Source of the DNA: an uncultured Selenomonadales bacterium
GTDB lineage: Bacteria > Bacillota > Negativicutes > DSM-1736 > Dendrosporobacteraceae
Reading direction: 5' to 3'
Assembly (NCBI GenBank): GCA_946407015.1
Contig: CAMJML010000001.1
Location: 1-64,000, forward strand
Length of the DNA stretch: 64,000 nucleotides
Made by a program: the position numbers and the translations under genes. This document shows positions 33,382-42,324 of the stretch, piece after piece (position 1 is the first letter of the stretch; each line of letters begins with the position of its first letter). Under the pieces are notes generated by a model. The model was given only the letters and a program-made list of their open reading frames with translations, was not told the origin of the DNA and ran no database searches.

Positions 33382-34434
33382 ATGATAACCAAGTATATTC
33401 TATTGTTTCTCATTGCAAGTGCCGGCGGATACGGATTTAGCCTGCTGCATCTGCCACTACCTTGGACGTTAGGACCGATGATTATGGTTGTGGTCCTTAA
33501 AAACTTTTTTCATAAGCCGGTGGCCTGGCCGTCGTCAGCCAGAAATGGAGCCATGATCCTGCTGGGGTATGTGATGGGCAGCTCCTTTACTCCGGAAACC
33601 GGGCAGCATGTCTTATTGCAATTGCCCCTGATCACCGTCATGACGCTGTTGACTGTGGGGTTATGCCTCTTAAGCGGGTATATCAGCCACTTTTATACCA
33701 ATGTGGATTTGGCGACCAGTCTGATGGGCAGTATGCCGGGCGGGTTGTCGCAAATGGCCATGATTTGTGAAGAAGTGGATGCGGCTGACGCCGGAACCGT
33801 CATTCTGATGCAAACCATCCGGATGGTTACCGTTGTCTTTGTCGTGCCGTTTTTAGTCTTGCATGGTTTAGCCAGTCAGGTCAGTGCGATTGCCAGGCCG
33901 GATGCTGCGTTCAATCCCGCAGATCTTCCCGTGCTGCTGCTGTTTGCCGGAACCATATTGGCCACACTCTATGTATATAAAAAGACCGGGCTTCCGAGCG
34001 CTTCTTTGCTGGCCCCTATTTTGGCAACCGCATTCTTGACCTTATCCGGTGTGCATGCCCCTCAGCTGCCCTATCCGGTTATTGCGGCTGCACAAGTTTG
34101 TGTGGGGATCCGGATGGGGATGCCCATCCGGTTAGATACGCTGATGAAGAATAAAAGAGTGCTGACACAGAGCTTTTTTAGCATTATCATCATTATTTTA
34201 TTGCTGCTGGCGGTGAATTATGGTCTATCGGTGTTTGCCGGACTGGATTTAGTCAGTGCCGTGATTAGTACCGCTCCCGGCGGTATTACGGAAATGGGCT
34301 TGACGGCCATGATGGTTCATGCTGATTTATCGACCGTTATTGCTTTTCAGCTGTTCCGGCTGATGTTTGTGCTGATTATTGCCATTCCAGCCCTGCGCTG
34401 GTGGCTGGGGCGGGCCAGGGAAAGCGCCGCCTGA
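33382..34434 (+). CDS. AbrB family membrane protein (Gcr-type)
   Basis: A 350-residue integral membrane protein of the AbrB duplication family (putative ammonia monooxygenase in old annotations, not the AbrB DNA-binding regulator). It has about ten helices in two related halves; the repeat signature LPWTLGPMI in the first half and MGSMPGGLSQMA, paired with STAPGGITEMGLTAMM in the second half, is typical. ATG 33382 has AAGGTGAA 3-10 bases upstream; TTG 33352 is in frame but has no site. Substrate unknown. The OYE gene lies 47 bases further and may be co-transcribed. Confidence 0.85.
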   Translation: MITKYILLFLIASAGGYGFSLLHLPLPWTLGPMIMVVVLKNFFHKPVAWPSSARNGAMILLGYVMGSSFTPETGQHVLLQLPLITVMTLLTVGLCLLSGYISHFYTNVDLATSLMGSMPGGLSQMAMICEEVDAADAGTVILMQTIRMVTVVFVVPFLVLHGLASQVSAIARPDAAFNPADLPVLLLFAGTILATLYVYKKTGLPSASLLAPILATAFLTLSGVHAPQLPYPVIAAAQVCVGIRMGMPIRLDTLMKNKRVLTQSFFSIIIIILLLLAVNYGLSVFAGLDLVSAVISTAPGGITEMGLTAMMVHADLSTVIAFQLFRLMFVLIIAIPALRWWLGRARESAA

Positions 34435-34481
34435 CAGGGGCCCTAGTGTAATGAGACCATTCAAAAAGGAGAGTGAGCGGT

Positions 34482-35492
34482 ATGAAGGCATTTGAAGGGT
34501 ATCAAGTAAAGAATCTGGTGTTGAAAAACAAAATCGTCATGCCTCCTATGTGCATGTATTCGGCTGATGAGACCGGGCAAGTCAATGATTTTCACCTTGT
34601 TCATTACACGACAAGGGCAGTCGGTGGAGTTGGACTGGTTATTGTGGAATCGACCGGGGTTGCACCCAATGGACGCATTTCAGATCAGGATCTAGGAATC
34701 TGGAGTAATGAGCAGCTTTCCGGACTGCAAAAGCTGGTGCAGTCGGTTCAAAAACATGGTGCCAAAATTGCCATCCAGCTCAATCATGCAGGCCGGAAAT
34801 ATACGGGAACAGCCGGAACGCCGGTGGCTCCCAGCCCACTAAAATTTGATGAAAATAGCTTGCAGCCCCATGAACTGTCGAAAGACGAAATCCATGCGAT
34901 TGTCAACAGCTTTCGCGAGGCGGCCAAGAGGGCGGAGCAAGCCGGCTTTGACGCAATTGAAATCCATGGTGCTCACGGCTATCTCGTTCACCAGTTTTTA
35001 TCGCCATTGTCCAATGTCAGGGAGGATGAATACGGGGGAAGCCTTGAAAACAGGAGCCGTTTCCTCAAAGAAATCCTGCAGGCTGTAACGGAAGTATGGC
35101 CGGCAGAAAAGCCAATTCTGCTAAGAGTTTCCGCAAGTGATTATGTGGAAGGCGGAATCAATCTAGAGGCGATGGTTCAAATCATCAATCAGGTAAAAAG
35201 CGATCTTTCCATGGTCCATGTTAGTTCGGGCGGGTTGACTCCTGCCAATATTAAAGCTTATCCAGGCTATCAGCTCAACTTTGCCCAACGCATCAAGGAA
35301 GAATGCCGTATCCCTACAATTGCCGTGGGATTGATTACAGAGATCAACATGATTGAGGAAATTTTGGCTAACGGCAGGGCCGATCTTGTGGCGCTGGGCA
35401 GGGAACTGCTTCGCAATCCCTATTTTGTCTTACGGGCAGCGAACAAGGAACAAATTGTGGTTCCGACACAATATGCAAGAGCCTTTCATTAG
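34482..35492 (+). CDS. namA: NADPH dehydrogenase, YqjM-type old yellow enzyme
   Basis: A 336-residue flavoenzyme of the OYE family, of the YqjM/NamA class, that reduces activated C=C bonds using NADPH and FMN. The class marks are C24 and Y26 in PPMCMYSA (flavin-tuning Cys and substrate Tyr), HNHAGRK-like QLNHAGRK, the substrate-binding His pair in HGAHGYLVHQFLSPLSN, and the FMN phosphate loop VALGRELLRNP. The length is normal. AAGGAG (34467-34472) serves ATG 34482. Natural substrate unknown; enones and quinones are typical. Confidence 0.93.
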   Translation: MKAFEGYQVKNLVLKNKIVMPPMCMYSADETGQVNDFHLVHYTTRAVGGVGLVIVESTGVAPNGRISDQDLGIWSNEQLSGLQKLVQSVQKHGAKIAIQLNHAGRKYTGTAGTPVAPSPLKFDENSLQPHELSKDEIHAIVNSFREAAKRAEQAGFDAIEIHGAHGYLVHQFLSPLSNVREDEYGGSLENRSRFLKEILQAVTEVWPAEKPILLRVSASDYVEGGINLEAMVQIINQVKSDLSMVHVSSGGLTPANIKAYPGYQLNFAQRIKEECRIPTIAVGLITEINMIEEILANGRADLVALGRELLRNPYFVLRAANKEQIVVPTQYARAFH

Positions 35493-35500
35493 CCGATATA

Positions 35501-35550
35501 AAAATAACCGTTTAAAGCAGCCGGTCAGGAGTGCTTTAAACGGTTATTTT
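35501..35550 (+). terminator. terminator after the old yellow enzyme gene
   Basis: AAAATAACCGTTTAAAGC / GCTTTAAACGGTTATTTT, 18-bp perfect stem with a 14-base loop. Confidence 0.85.
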
Positions 35551-35595
35551 CATGATGGGCACGTTGAAACTGATTGGGACAGTCCCTAACCTTTC

Positions 35596-36531
35596 TTACG
35601 CCTCGAACCCGCAGAGGGTCATGGTGTTTAAGCCGGTCATGCAAATTTCAACTTCGACGGCATCCAATTGAATAGTATTACCCAAACCCAGTCCGGTATG
35701 GGTCCCCACAAAAGAAGTTTGCAGATTGGTGATGACCTCCCAGGGGTTGTCTGCTGCCAAGACTGCGGCGGTTATATCCTGTTCAAGCGGGGTAGTTAAA
35801 TAGTTCAGCGTTCCGATGAGGGAAAGACTAAGTTGCTGGAGCTGCGTCCAATCAACGGCAGCATTAGGCCGCCAATAAAGGATCATTGTGCTGGTGCCAA
35901 CGGCAAGTGTGAGCGCAAGGCGGCAGTAAAATTTAAGCATAACACTGGTGAGCTGTAGCTGGTTCAGCGCGGCTATGGCTATACTGTAAGGCAGCACAAT
36001 CCGGCCACCGGTTTGCGTGAGCAGTGCCGAGTTCAGTGTGGCGACCTGTCCGTCAGCGAATCCTGCAGCATTGGCTACATTGGTAAAATCACTCCTGCCA
36101 TTCACGGCAGTCTGGCTGGCCGTAGAAGCGCCAAAGGTTTCACAGTCGCTTTCTTCATCCGAGGTACGAACCAAGAGGGAGCTGCCGCAGGACAGTCTGC
36201 AGCCGGACGGGAACGTTTGGCTTACCGACGGAGCTGCTTGTGTGAGCCGGAAGGATAAAAGCTGTTGATTGCCGTCACTGCTCAGCGTGATGGTGACTCC
36301 CAAGGGTGCCGCCAGCTGCACGGTCGTGAGATAAAGGCACTTTTGGCTGGCCGGGGTCCAGACGGCAACCGGTTCGGTCAGGGCATTGAAGGAGAAATAG
36401 CGGCTGCTGTCAGCAGGCTTTTTTTTCTTGGAGAGAGGCTGCTGCCCGGAGGACAAGAGGTTTTGATTGGTTCTGGTGCTATTCGTGCTCAGCACTCCTT
36501 TGCTGCTTTTTATTGACCGGTCAGATTTCAT
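35596..36531 (-). CDS. beta-rich protein of unknown function, large paralog
   Basis: A 311-residue protein of unknown family on the minus strand. Residues 1-45 are polar and basic (SKKKKPADSS). Then a domain of about 110 residues, LTEPVAVWTPASQKCLYLTT...LSFRLTQAAPSVSQTFPSG, matches the small gene just upstream, sharing WTPAS-K--LT and the spacing of S/T-rich strands. A second, different beta-rich part (about 180-311, LTSVMLKFYCRLALTLAVGT, LNYLTTPLEQDITAAVL) follows. There is no signal peptide or anchor. The composition (S, T, L, A, few charges) is like that of spore-coat or exosporium-type or phage-structural jelly rolls, but this is only a resemblance. It starts 11 bases inside the previous gene. 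Confidence 0.75.
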   Translation of the reverse strand: MKSDRSIKSSKGVLSTNSTRTNQNLLSSGQQPLSKKKKPADSSRYFSFNALTEPVAVWTPASQKCLYLTTVQLAAPLGVTITLSSDGNQQLLSFRLTQAAPSVSQTFPSGCRLSCGSSLLVRTSDEESDCETFGASTASQTAVNGRSDFTNVANAAGFADGQVATLNSALLTQTGGRIVLPYSIAIAALNQLQLTSVMLKFYCRLALTLAVGTSTMILYWRPNAAVDWTQLQQLSLSLIGTLNYLTTPLEQDITAAVLAADNPWEVITNLQTSFVGTHTGLGLGNTIQLDAVEVEICMTGLNTMTLCGFEA

Positions 36532-36895
36532 AGCCGATCAGGGTGATAGACATGGTTCCTGCAACATTAGTGGTGAGAGAAATGCTTTCATTGGCTGCAA
36601 AGATCACAGGGGAAGCAAAGCTCTCACTATAAGTGGCCTGCGCGGTTGTCAAAACAAGGGACAAAAAGGGGGCGTTTCCTGCCCGGTTTAAGGTAACCAC
36701 TAAGGCGGCCAGGGAAGAAGCCGTTATTGCCGTCAGGCATATTTTCTTACCGGACGCCGGTGTCCAGAGGGAAGTGTTGGCTTGAGCAGTGGAAAATGTA
36801 TTAAACCGGAGGATATTGGAGGCTTGTTCGCGGGTAAATAAAGGGCTGCGTTCATCGTTAAAAACTTTATAGTTGGCTCTGGGTTTATTGTCCAT
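36521..36895 (-). CDS. beta-rich protein of unknown function, small paralog
   Basis: A 124-residue protein, the first gene of a two-gene minus-strand unit. After a polar start (MDNKPRANYKVFNDERSP) it has a domain with TSLWTPASGKKICLTA, LVVTLNRAGNAPFLSLVLTT, and SISLTTNVAGTMSITLIGYEI; this is the same fold pattern as the first half of the larger downstream protein. AGGAG stands 10 bases before ATG 36895. The final ATC TGA overlaps the ATG of the next gene by 11 bases (ATGAAATCTGA), which gives translational coupling. I do not recognise a family; see the entry on the paralog for what it may be. Confidence 0.75.
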   Translation of the reverse strand: MDNKPRANYKVFNDERSPLFTREQASNILRFNTFSTAQANTSLWTPASGKKICLTAITASSLAALVVTLNRAGNAPFLSLVLTTAQATYSESFASPVIFAANESISLTTNVAGTMSITLIGYEI

Positions 36896-37132
36896 TTTTA
36901 AGAGACTCCTATGTTGCTTTTATTTATATATATGAATCTCAGGCTTACGATGTGAGCCGGAAAAGGTAAAGGACGAGGTCTGTACAAATCAATCACTTTG
37001 AATCAATAATCTTGTCATAAAGAGTCTAAGCCAGCCTATATGCAGGTGGGCGTTTATTGATGCATTGAACAAAATAAAATATAAAAATTATCAAAATATT
37101 ATCAAAATATCTCCTTAATATACATAAAACGA

Positions 37133-37159
37133 TTGACACCAGAATAGTTGAAATATAAT
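37133..37159 (+). promoter_or_regulatory. promoter of the sugar-locus arm 1
   Basis: TTGACA (37133-37138) and TATAAT (37154-37159) with 15 bases between, slightly shorter than ideal; a TAATAT in the same stretch gives the normal 17. The operators lie just downstream. Confidence 0.55.
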
Positions 37160-37175
37160 ATATAATTAAAATATT

Positions 37176-37198
37176 ACCAAAAGTTAACCAAAAGTTAA
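37176..37198. promoter_or_regulatory. direct-repeat operator of the DeoR-type repressor
   Basis: The 11-mer ACCAAAAGTTA occurs twice head to tail (37176-37186 and 37187-37197). TTAACCAAAAGTTA here (37184-37197) matches, at 13 of 14 bases, the reverse complement of 44304-44317 in front of arm 2. It lies at about +10 to +32, so binding would block transcription. Confidence 0.65.
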
Positions 37199-37456
37199 CA
37201 AAACCATGGCGTTTTGCAACAGCTTAGTCATGTTAGGGGGTGTTATTCCAGGAGAGGTTTCCGGTATGACCGGGAGGAGTCGCTTTTATTAGCGGCGGAG
37301 ATTCATTCGATTGGTTTCATGTCTGGATGCGGATGTTCTTGCGGGCTCGCTTATCAGTGGTCACTGTTGCAGGCCTTTACAAATTGAAGGGCCACGGCTG
37401 CGAATGATGGAAAGCCTATAGGACCGGTAAGATGATGTTAATGGAGGATGGTCACG

Positions 37457-38302
37457 ATGTCACTTGTTAATATGAAAGAGATGTTACAGAAAGCAGAGGA
37501 AGGGAATTATGCAGTCGGTTCATTTAGTGTACTCAACATGGAGATGATTATAGGAACCGTCAGAGCTGCGGAGGAATTGAAAGCTCCCATTATTCTTCAA
37601 ATTGCTGAGGGACGATTAAAATATGCACCATTAGCGCTGATGGGCCCCATGATGCTAAGTGCGGCAAGAGCTGCCAGTGTACCGGTTGCCGTTCACCTGG
37701 ACCATGGACTGACCTTGCCCACAATCCGGTATGCGCTTGATATCGGCTTTACTTCCGTGATGTATGACGGCTCGAAGGTATCTTTGCAGGAAAACATTGA
37801 AACGACAAAACAGGTCATTCAACTCGCGCATAAGGTTGGGGCAACCGCCGAAGCGGAAATTGGCAAGGTTGGCGGCAGTGAAGACGGCACTGAGGATCTT
37901 GAACTGATGGCAACTTCCGTAGAAGACGCGCAACGATTTTATGAAGAAACCAAGGTAGACGCTTTAGCTGTGGCGATTGGCAATGCTCACGGTGTTTACA
38001 AGAGTGCACCGCAGCTACAATTTGACCGCCTGAAGCAGTTAAATCAAATTGTTGATTCGGCGCTGGTTTTACACGGAGGGTCAGGGATTACTATCGAGGA
38101 TTTTAGGAAGTGCATCGACTTGGGTATTCGCAAAATTAATGTGATGACTGCAGCGCTCAACCGTGTTACGGATGAAACCAAGAAGCTGGCGCAGAACTGC
38201 CCGGGCTTTAATTATTTTGACTATACTCAATGTGCAGTGGAGGCCGTTTACCAAAATACCAGGGAACACATTCTTGCTTTTAGAAGTGAAAATAAGGCGT
38301 AA
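37457..38302 (+). CDS. class II aldolase, IolJ/KbaY/FbaA-like
   Basis: A 281-residue zinc-dependent class II aldolase. ATG 37457 has GGAGG (37443-37447) 9 bases upstream; ATG 37448 would begin at the end of that site. The zinc ligands and catalytic blocks are visible: VHLDHG (about residues 76-81), TAEAEIGKVGG near 135, AIGNAHGVYKS (His) near 178, VLHGGSGI (His) near 204, and KINVMTA near 230. The length and GNAHGVYK-type loops fit the IolJ/KbaY branch (2-deoxy-5-keto-gluconate 6-phosphate or ketohexose bisphosphate cleavage) over glycolytic FbaA. Its neighbour is an IolC-like kinase, which supports an IolJ role. First gene of arm 1, under DeoR-type control. Confidence 0.9.
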   Translation: MSLVNMKEMLQKAEEGNYAVGSFSVLNMEMIIGTVRAAEELKAPIILQIAEGRLKYAPLALMGPMMLSAARAASVPVAVHLDHGLTLPTIRYALDIGFTSVMYDGSKVSLQENIETTKQVIQLAHKVGATAEAEIGKVGGSEDGTEDLELMATSVEDAQRFYEETKVDALAVAIGNAHGVYKSAPQLQFDRLKQLNQIVDSALVLHGGSGITIEDFRKCIDLGIRKINVMTAALNRVTDETKKLAQNCPGFNYFDYTQCAVEAVYQNTREHILAFRSENKA

Positions 38303-38313
38303 GGGTGTGGAAA

Positions 38314-39333
38314 ATGAATTATATCGCATTTGATGCCCATAAAAAGTTTGATATTATTTGCTTGGGAAGAGCCGCGGTTGACTTTAATCCGATAGACTTG
38401 AACCAGCCTCTTGAAAGCAGTACGACATTCAGGAAGTACTTAGGCGGATCACCGGCCAATATATCCGTTGGATTGGCTAGGCTTGGCAAAAAGGTTGGTT
38501 TTATAGGCAAAGTCTCGAATGATCAAATGGGGAAATTCGTGACCAACTTTTTTAAAAAAGAGGGAATCGATATTTCAAATATCTCAATAGCGGATGCCGG
38601 AGAATTTATCGGATTGACGTTTACTGAAATTCTCAGTCCGACTCAAAGCAGTATTTTGATGAACCGAAATTTTGCCGCCGATTTATCCTTAACCACTGGC
38701 GAGATCCATGAAGATTATATCAAAAGCAGTAAGATACTCTTGATTTCAGGCACGGCTTTGGCGGCAAGTCCTTCACGGGAGGCTGCATTACTGGCTCTTG
38801 AGTACGCGAAAAAGCATCACCTTGTTGTCGTTTTCGACTTGGACTACCGCAGTTATACCTGGAAATCAAAAGAAGAATTATCGATCTATTATTCTGCCGT
38901 TGCCAGAAGGAGTGATATCCTGTTGGGATCGCGCGAAGAATTCGATCTGATGGAGCGTGTCCTGTTCTCGGAAAAAAATGATGATCAAGCTTCAGCCAGG
39001 TATTGGATCAATAACGGTAATAAAATTGTGGTGATTAAGCATGGCAAGGCTGGCTCGAATGCTTATACCGCGGAAGGCGAGGCTTATACCATTAAACCGT
39101 TTCCGGTCAAGAGTTTAAAAGCCTTTGGCGGCGGTGACGGCTATGCGTCCGCATTTATCTTTGGTTTATTGGAACAATGGGAACTGATCGATTGTCTTGA
39201 ATTTGGCAGCGCCTCTGCAGCTATGCTGGTTGCAAGCCATGCTTGTTCAGAAGATATGCCAACCTTTGACGCAGTCCAAAAGTTTATCAAAGAGAAGAAA
39301 CAAGAATACGGGGAAATGATTGCCCGTAAATAA
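38314..39333 (+). CDS. PfkB-family sugar kinase, IolC-like
   Basis: A 339-residue ribokinase-family (PfkB) kinase. ATG 38314 follows AAGGGTG; GTG 38305 is in frame but inside the site. The N-terminal motif FDIICLGRAAVDFNPI then YLGGSPANISVGLARLG is the first PfkB signature region and resembles IolC, 5-dehydro-2-deoxygluconokinase, closely. The C-terminal GGGDGYASAFIFG (about 275) carries the catalytic Asp of the second signature; note GGGDG instead of the commoner GAGD. IolC makes the substrate of IolJ, so with the previous gene it would form a two-step route to dihydroxyacetone phosphate plus a C3 fragment. No IolB, D, E or G gene is near. Confidence 0.88.
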   Translation: MNYIAFDAHKKFDIICLGRAAVDFNPIDLNQPLESSTTFRKYLGGSPANISVGLARLGKKVGFIGKVSNDQMGKFVTNFFKKEGIDISNISIADAGEFIGLTFTEILSPTQSSILMNRNFAADLSLTTGEIHEDYIKSSKILLISGTALAASPSREAALLALEYAKKHHLVVVFDLDYRSYTWKSKEELSIYYSAVARRSDILLGSREEFDLMERVLFSEKNDDQASARYWINNGNKIVVIKHGKAGSNAYTAEGEAYTIKPFPVKSLKAFGGGDGYASAFIFGLLEQWELIDCLEFGSASAAMLVASHACSEDMPTFDAVQKFIKEKKQEYGEMIARK

Positions 39334-39357
39334 TTTTGATTTGGGAGAGGATTGACT

Positions 39358-40680
39358 ATGCCATTAGTAATCTTAGCGGTTGGTATTGTTCTTTTATTTG
39401 CCTTAATCATAGGGTTTCGCTTAAATAGTTTTTTGTCTCTGATTGTCGTATCTCTGGTGGTTGGTATCGCCGAGGGACTGCCGTTGGCGAATGTGTTTAA
39501 TTCCATCGAAGCAGGTGTTGGGGGAACACTAGGCCACTTGGCATTAGTCATAAGCTTTGGGGCCATGTTAGGCAGGCTGATGGCGGATAGTGGCGGAGCC
39601 CAGAGAATCGCCACAACCTTAATTGATAAATTTGGCCGCGAAAAAGTCAAGTGGGCCGTATGTTTAACCGGCTTTATCGTAGGGATCGCCTTATTCTATG
39701 AAGTTGGCTTTGTGCTATTGATTCCGTTGGTGTTTACTGTCGCGGTGTCGGCGAATATACGCCTGTTGGAAGTAGGGGTACCCATGGCGGCAGCATTATC
39801 CGTCACCCACGGTTTTCTGCCGCCTCATCCGGGGCCAACGGCCATTGCGGTCATCTTCAACGCAGATATTGGTTTAACGCTGATTTATGGGATCATTATT
39901 GCCATACCGACTGTTATTTTAGCCGGGCCGGTCTTGTATAACACCATGAAGGACTTAAACCCGGAAGTTCCTAAAGGACTGCATAATCCGACCATTTTTA
40001 AGGATGAAGAGATGCCCAGCTTTACAAGCAGTATTTTGACCGCCCTGGTACCGGTATTTTTAATGGCAGCCGCATCGATTGCGAAATTGACCTTGCCTGC
40101 TAATTCGCCGATGAATGCTCTTTTTGGTTTTATCGGCCATCCGGATATGGCTTTGTTAATCTCGGTTGCGATAGCCTTATTCACATTCGGCTTTAGTCGT
40201 GGTAAATCCATGCCCGAAATCATGAAGACCATTGAACAATCGGTGCTGGCCATCGCTATGATTTTATTGGTTGTCGGCGGCGGCGGTGCTTTTAAGCAAG
40301 TTTTAGTCGATAGTGGAGTGGGTAAATATATCGGTTCTCTGATGGCTGGCTCGCAATTGTCGCCGCTGGTGCTTGCCTGGCTCATTGCCTCGGTGATTCG
40401 GATGGCCGTAGGATCTGCAACGGTTGCTGCTTTAACCACCGGAGGCATTGTTGCTCCGCTGATTCCGCTTACCGGTGTGAGCCCTGAACTGATGGTTCTG
40501 GCCACGGGGGCGGGGAGCTTGAATTTTGGTCCGCCGAATGATCCTGGATTCTGGATGTTTAAGGAGTTCTTTGGTCTGACGGTAAGAGAAACGGTGCGGT
40601 CCTGGTGCATCATGGAAGTGATTATTGCGGTGATGGGACTCGTCGGTGTACTGGTCATCAACGCAGTTCTCTTTGGCTAG
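39358..40680 (+). CDS. GntP family proton symporter (gluconate-type)
   Basis: A 440-residue permease of the GntP family with 12-14 membrane helices. It has FGAMLGRLMADSGGAQRIA, VFYEVGFVLLIPLVF-like FYEVGFVLLIPLVFTV, VTHGFLPPHPGPTAIA and SLNFGPPNDPGFWMFKEFFGLTVRET, all strong family marks. Members take up gluconate, fructuronate, glycerate or serine-like hydroxy acids with protons. ATG 39358 has GGGAGAGG (39343-39350); the frame from TTG 39352 lacks it. It is the only transporter of the locus, so its substrate is probably that of the pathway, i.e. a hydroxy acid. Confidence 0.93.
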   Translation: MPLVILAVGIVLLFALIIGFRLNSFLSLIVVSLVVGIAEGLPLANVFNSIEAGVGGTLGHLALVISFGAMLGRLMADSGGAQRIATTLIDKFGREKVKWAVCLTGFIVGIALFYEVGFVLLIPLVFTVAVSANIRLLEVGVPMAAALSVTHGFLPPHPGPTAIAVIFNADIGLTLIYGIIIAIPTVILAGPVLYNTMKDLNPEVPKGLHNPTIFKDEEMPSFTSSILTALVPVFLMAAASIAKLTLPANSPMNALFGFIGHPDMALLISVAIALFTFGFSRGKSMPEIMKTIEQSVLAIAMILLVVGGGGAFKQVLVDSGVGKYIGSLMAGSQLSPLVLAWLIASVIRMAVGSATVAALTTGGIVAPLIPLTGVSPELMVLATGAGSLNFGPPNDPGFWMFKEFFGLTVRETVRSWCIMEVIIAVMGLVGVLVINAVLFG

Positions 40681-40744
40681 GCAGCACAAAAGCACTTCGA
40701 ATATTCCGAATTTTTGAACTAAGGTAACGGAAAGGAGTATTCTG

Positions 40745-42274
40745 ATGTCGTATCTCATTGGCGTAGATATTGGTTCAACAAGCTGCAAGGCGATTGCTTG
40801 TGATCTGAACGGCCGGTTTTTAGGCGTTGCAAGCCGGCCGACGATGACAAACTATCTGGAAAATGGATGGTCTGAGCTGGACGCGGAAAAATTATGGCAC
40901 GCGGCATTTTCCTGTATCCAAGAGGTTGTTGCCAAAGCCGGCGACGGCCATTGCGAGGGCTTAGCGGTCGCCTCAATGAATGGGACGGTGTTGCTGGACG
41001 ATCAAGACCATCCCCTGCATCCAAGCATTAGCTGGCTGGATGTTCGGTCTGACAAAATCGCCGAAGAGTGGAAGCGAGTCTATGGCGCGGATAAAATCTA
41101 CCAAATTACCGGAATTAATCCGAATGCAGTAGCGGGTATTACGAAAATTCAGTGGATCAAACAACAGTATCCGGAACTATTTTCTAAAGCCCGCCGCTGG
41201 CTGCAAATGCAGGATTTTATCAGCTACAAGCTGACGGGTGCTGCGAAGGTAAGCTATACAAATGCCTGCCGGACCATGGCGTTTGATCTGAACACACTGG
41301 ATTGGTCGGATGAAATTTTAAAGGCTGCCGGAATTCCGCGAGACCTTTTATCAGAGCCGGTACGTTCAGGCACGATCATCGGTTTCGTTACCCCTTGGGC
41401 CGAAAATCAAACAGGGCTGAAGCGCGGAACCCCTGTTTATGCCGGTGGTATTGACTATGCCTGTGGTGCGTTTGCAACCGGTATTATGGATGCCGGACAG
41501 ATGTTAAACTCGACCGGCACCAGTGAACAGGTTTTGGTGGTTACGGATAAGCCACAGACTGATCCGGCTTATCGGGAGCAAAACTTCACCTGTGTGACGC
41601 ACGTGGTCAACGATAAGTACTATACGATGGGAATGATTCTGGCTTCAGGTGGAATCTTTGAATGGTTTAAAAGAGAGTTTAAATGCGAGTCTTTTGACGA
41701 ATTAATCCAGGAAGCCACGAAACAGCCTATTGGCGCGAATGGCTGCATGATATTGCCTTATTTTTGCGGGAAATATTCTTTAGGAAGCTCAGCGACAGCC
41801 AAAGGGGCTTTTGCGGGACTTACCTTGGCCACTAAACGCGGCGATATCGTCAGATCGATCATCGAAGGACTTTGCTATGAGATGCTGGCTAACCTGGCGG
41901 AGATTCAGAGAATTTCCAGTACCAACATCCATTCCATCTATACCATCGGGGGAGCTGCCAGGAGTGATTTCTGGCTGCAAATGAAAGCGGATGTCACCGG
42001 TATTACGGTAAAAAGCAAAGATGTTCCTGAAGCGGCCGCTCTTGGGGCTGCCATGCTGGCCGGTCTCGGGGCGAAGCTATTTACTAGTCCGGCGGATGCG
42101 GTACAGCATATGGGCCATCCTGAAAAAGCATATACGCCCATTGATGAGAACCATCAAAAATATCAAAAAATTTACAAAACGCTTTATCGTGACTTATACA
42201 ACGGGTTAAATGAGTTTAATCATAAGCTGTCTGATATACAGGAGTGTTTAGCAACAAATAAATTACATGCATAA
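40745..42274 (+). CDS. FGGY-family carbohydrate kinase, arm 1
   Basis: A 509-residue FGGY kinase (xylulokinase/gluconokinase/rhamnulokinase superfamily). Residues 4-12 GVDIGSTSC are the phosphate-1 loop, LDVRSD near 97 holds the sugar-binding part, GGIDYACGAFATG near 238 contains the catalytic Asp, STGTSEQVL the second ATP phosphate loop, and GGAARSDFWLQMKADVTG near 400 the adenosine motif. AAGGAG precedes the ATG by 7 bases. The protein is not close to any single named kinase I can recall, so the sugar is left open. It follows the permease by 64 bases and belongs to arm 1. Confidence 0.88.
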   Translation: MSYLIGVDIGSTSCKAIACDLNGRFLGVASRPTMTNYLENGWSELDAEKLWHAAFSCIQEVVAKAGDGHCEGLAVASMNGTVLLDDQDHPLHPSISWLDVRSDKIAEEWKRVYGADKIYQITGINPNAVAGITKIQWIKQQYPELFSKARRWLQMQDFISYKLTGAAKVSYTNACRTMAFDLNTLDWSDEILKAAGIPRDLLSEPVRSGTIIGFVTPWAENQTGLKRGTPVYAGGIDYACGAFATGIMDAGQMLNSTGTSEQVLVVTDKPQTDPAYREQNFTCVTHVVNDKYYTMGMILASGGIFEWFKREFKCESFDELIQEATKQPIGANGCMILPYFCGKYSLGSSATAKGAFAGLTLATKRGDIVRSIIEGLCYEMLANLAEIQRISSTNIHSIYTIGGAARSDFWLQMKADVTGITVKSKDVPEAAALGAAMLAGLGAKLFTSPADAVQHMGHPEKAYTPIDENHQKYQKIYKTLYRDLYNGLNEFNHKLSDIQECLATNKLHA

Positions 42275-42324
42275 TGGCTTTTGCTTATTTCGATCTATCT
42301 ATTAAAGCCTAAGAAGGAGTGGTT

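Larger units (their letters stand above)
36896..37456. other. 560-base intergenic region with the arm-1 promoter and leader
   Basis: No convincing gene. It holds a promoter (37133-37159), DeoR-type operators (37176-37198), and two direct repeats TATCAAAATAT at 37090-37110 in front. The transcribed leader 37201-37456 carries small hairpins (CGGTATGACCG near 37261) and a 28-codon frame from ATG 37205 without a ribosome site. I see no known riboswitch in it. Confidence 0.45.

Noticed and set aside
37201-37456. Possible riboswitch or leader peptide in front of the aldolase gene
   Set aside because: I could not match any riboswitch core, and the 28-codon frame at 37205 has no ribosome site.
39885-40661. 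258-codon frame antisense to the GntP gene
   Set aside because: GntP has clear family blocks; the antisense frame is Pro/Thr/Ile-rich without a start site.
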